Source: Pseudomonadota bacterium
Lineage (GTDB): Bacteria > Pseudomonadota > Gammaproteobacteria > Burkholderiales > Burkholderiaceae
Assembly (NCBI GenBank): GCA_963205525.1
Contig: CAUJJP010000006.1
Coordinates: 1-25,411 of the forward strand
Length of the DNA stretch: 25,411 nucleotides
Reading direction: 5' to 3'
Shown here: piece by piece, positions 24,184-25,411 of the stretch
Position numbering within the stretch: position 1 is the stretch's first letter
Layout: each line of letters begins with the position of its first letter
Notes under the pieces: generated by a model
The model's input: only the letters and a program-made list of their open reading frames with translations
Told to the model about the DNA's origin: nothing
Database searches by the model: none
Made by a program: the position numbers and the translations under genes

Positions 24184-24246
24184 CGCCGCCGCGCAGCCAC
24201 CTCCCCCGCGAATCGGGGGCCGGCGCCAAAAATCTCGCGCAGCCAC

Positions 24247-24274
24247 TAAAGTTCGCGTCGCCGCTTGCCGATAG
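24247..24274 (+). promoter_or_regulatory. Sigma-28 (FliA) promoter for flgM-flgN
   Basis: TAAAGTTC (24247-24254), then GCCGATAG (24267-24274). The -35 matches the consensus TAAAGTTT at 7 of 8 positions and the -10 matches GCCGATAA at 7 of 8. The gap between the octamers is 12 instead of 11. Transcription would start near 24281, about 48 bases before the flgM ATG. Sigma-28 control of flgM is the classical feedback arrangement. Confidence 0.82.
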
Positions 24275-24328
24275 CACGTCCATGACAAGCCGGCATCGCC
24301 CACCCGGGCCCCGCCGATGGAGCACGCC

Positions 24329-24637
24329 ATGAAGATCGGTTCACTCGAGAACAAGGCCAACGGTATCGAACGCATCGCGCCTGCGGGCAGCGAGCGCCGC
24401 GAGGCCGCCCGCTCGGGCAGCGCGCAGCGCAGCGGCGACGCCAGCACCACCGTCGAGCTCTCGTCGACCGCCGCCGCGCTGAGCCAGCAAGGCCCGGGCG
24501 AGGCCAGCTTCGACCAGGCCAAGGTGGAGCGCATCGCGCAGGCCATCCGTGACGGCAAGTACCAGATCAACGCCGAGGCGATCGCCGACAAGCTGATCGC
24601 CAACGCGCAGGAACTGCTCGGCAAGTCCGGCAGCTGA
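24329..24637 (+). CDS. flgM: Anti-sigma-28 factor FlgM
   Basis: FlgM holds sigma-28 (FliA) inactive until the hook is complete, then leaves through the flagellar export channel. It is 102 residues long. The N-terminus MKIGSLENKANGIERI is followed by a disordered Ser/Arg/Ala stretch and VELSSTAAALSQ. The C-terminal sigma-binding helices are FDQAKVERIAQAIRDGKYQI and NAEAIADKLIANAQELL. ATG at 24329 is chosen because the family starts MKI and a GGAG lies 6 bases upstream; an in-frame ATG at 24317 is less likely. It has its own sigma-28 promoter and is followed by flgN after 18 bases. Its targets here probably include the two left-hand sigma-28-type promoters. Confidence 0.95.
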   Translation: MKIGSLENKANGIERIAPAGSERREAARSGSAQRSGDASTTVELSSTAAALSQQGPGEASFDQAKVERIAQAIRDGKYQINAEAIADKLIANAQELLGKSGS

Positions 24638-24655
24638 TCGGCGGCGGCGCCGATC

Positions 24656-25057
24656 ATGATGGCCTCACCGAAAGAGATGCTGGCGCTGGAACAGGCGACA
24701 CAGATGCTCGAACTCCCGCTGGCAGAACTCGAACAGACCCTGGCCTCGCTGTCCGAGGCGCTGCGCGAGCGCGACGCCGCGCGCATCGAGTCCGCGGCCG
24801 CCGAGCTGCATCGCCGGCTCTCGACCGCGGTCGACCAGTTCGGCCGCTGCACCCGCCAGGGCCCGATCCCGGCCCCGCTGCGCCGCCGCCTGATGACGGC
24901 CGGCGCCCAGGTGGCGGCCCAGCGCGAGGCGCTGGCGCGCGCCACCGCCTCGCTGGACCGCGCGATCGACGTCCTGCTGCCGGCGCCCGCGGCCAACGTC
25001 TACGCGGCCGGCGGCCTGTCCGAGCGCGCCACGCGCAGCGGCAGCACCCTGGCCTGA
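24656..25057 (+). CDS. flgN: FlgN-type export chaperone for FlgK/FlgL
   Basis: A 133-residue, mostly helical protein with leucine-rich heptads (LPLAELEQTLASLSEALRER near 21-40) and a tail rich in Ala, Ser and Gly. FlgN sequences vary a lot. The call rests on size, helical pattern and position right after flgM. FlgN keeps FlgK and FlgL soluble and delivers them to the export apparatus. ATG ATG at 24656/24659 gives two possible starts. It is the second gene of the sigma-28-driven unit. A tandem 8-bp repeat begins 8 bases after its stop. Confidence 0.83.
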   Translation: MMASPKEMLALEQATQMLELPLAELEQTLASLSEALRERDAARIESAAAELHRRLSTAVDQFGRCTRQGPIPAPLRRRLMTAGAQVAAQREALARATASLDRAIDVLLPAPAANVYAAGGLSERATRSGSTLA

Positions 25058-25064
25058 GCCGGCC

Positions 25065-25088
25065 CATTTGGCCATTTGGCCATTTGGG
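25065..25088. repeat. Three 8-bp tandem repeats after flgN
   Basis: CATTTGGC occurs at 25065-25072 and 25073-25080, followed by CATTTGGG at 25081-25088. TGGCCA palindromes inside the array could fold into a small hairpin. No gene is visible from 25058 to 25258 other than this array. Confidence 0.85.
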
Positions 25089-25258
25089 CCAGCCCGCGAG
25101 GCTGACCCCAGCAAGCTCATCGAGCGCCACCGCGTCTGTGGCAGGCGCAGCCATGGGCGCGCGTCGCCGGCGGCCGCCCGACGCTGCCTGCGCCCCGCAG
25201 AGGGCTCAGCCTAGATCCGGCAGTTGACCGCTCATCGGCGCGGGATTCTCTCGTGTTC

Positions 25259-25411
25259 TCAAGCACTTGCAGCCACGGCAACATTCACCTGCTGGGTGAG
25301 CTCGCTACGCACCCGATCGAGCCGCGCTGCGGCGCGCTGGCGGCGTTGCTCCTCCTCGCGGGCATGAGCCCGCAGCGTCGTCGCGTCTTGCCAGCACCCC
25401 GCAGCGCAGCC
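25259..25411 (-). CDS. C-terminal end of an unidentified protein (runs off the window)
   Basis: From the window edge an open minus-strand frame of 50 codons ends with TGA at 25261-25259. The peptide is strongly helical and charged (AHAREEEQRRQRAAARLDRV, then SELTQQVNVAVAASA), unlike the Arg/Pro/Gly-rich shadows elsewhere. No start codon lies inside, so the gene would begin beyond 25411. I do not recognise it. The short length leaves real doubt. Confidence 0.38.
   Translation of the reverse strand, partial: GCAAGCWQDATTLRAHAREEEQRRQRAAARLDRVRSELTQQVNVAVAASA

Noticed and set aside
24203..24219. CCCCCG-CGAAT-CGGGGG hairpin after flgA as a terminator
   Set aside because: The stem is good, but no T-run follows on the plus strand. 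The A-run beyond it would suit the other strand only at a distance, where no gene ends.
1..25411. CRISPR arrays, insertion sequences or phage genes
   Set aside because: No spaced direct repeats of the right size, no transposase or integrase motifs and no terminal inverted repeats were seen; the short tandem repeats are slippage-type.

Overview
The window is very GC-rich DNA with dense same-strand gene blocks. Its content matches a flagellated betaproteobacterium of the Burkholderiales type: divergent flgNMA / flgBCDEFGHIJKL clusters, a bifunctional FlgJ with a muramidase domain, and an outer-membrane L-ring and P-ring. I do not name a species.

Layout. Position 1 falls inside a tRNA-Thr(CGU) gene, whose 3' half ends at 48 and is followed by an intrinsic terminator. 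A small VanZ-like membrane protein (202-582, +) comes next. On the minus strand follow an unrecognised 156-residue protein (563-1033) and a three-gene regulatory operon read leftwards: HPt protein, REC-PAS-GGDEF-EAL, GGDEF (5554 to 1174). A membrane histidine kinase (5719-7167, +) diverges from the HPt gene. From 23196 down to 7191 the minus strand carries flgB, C, D, E, F, G, H, I, J, K and L, then, with no visible break, a degenerate-EAL/HDOD protein, a multi-PAS HisKA_2 kinase and an ANTAR response regulator. On the plus strand are flgA, then flgM-flgN behind a sigma-28 promoter. The last 350 bases hold an 8-bp tandem repeat and the C-terminal end of an unidentified minus-strand gene.

How the parts work together. 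The flg genes encode the periplasmic rod, rings, hook, hook cap and hook-filament junction, plus the FlgM/FlgN checkpoint. The left half looks like a motility-linked signalling block. Two minus-strand promoters with the sigma-28 (FliA) form TCAAGTCY-N11-GCCGAWAM precede the unknown gene and the HPt/c-di-GMP operon. This suggests late flagellar gene control of c-di-GMP turnover. The HisKA_2/ANTAR pair at the 3' end of the flg operon is the type of pair that controls RNA antitermination elsewhere. A strong intrinsic terminator sits inside the operon between flgF and flgG.

Most unusual: (1) sigma-28 promoters on c-di-GMP signalling genes and on an unknown gene; (2) a hook protein FlgE enlarged by about 150 residues of alanine-rich sequence; (3) a HisKA_2/ANTAR RNA-control system attached to the flagellar operon, together with the intra-operon terminator.
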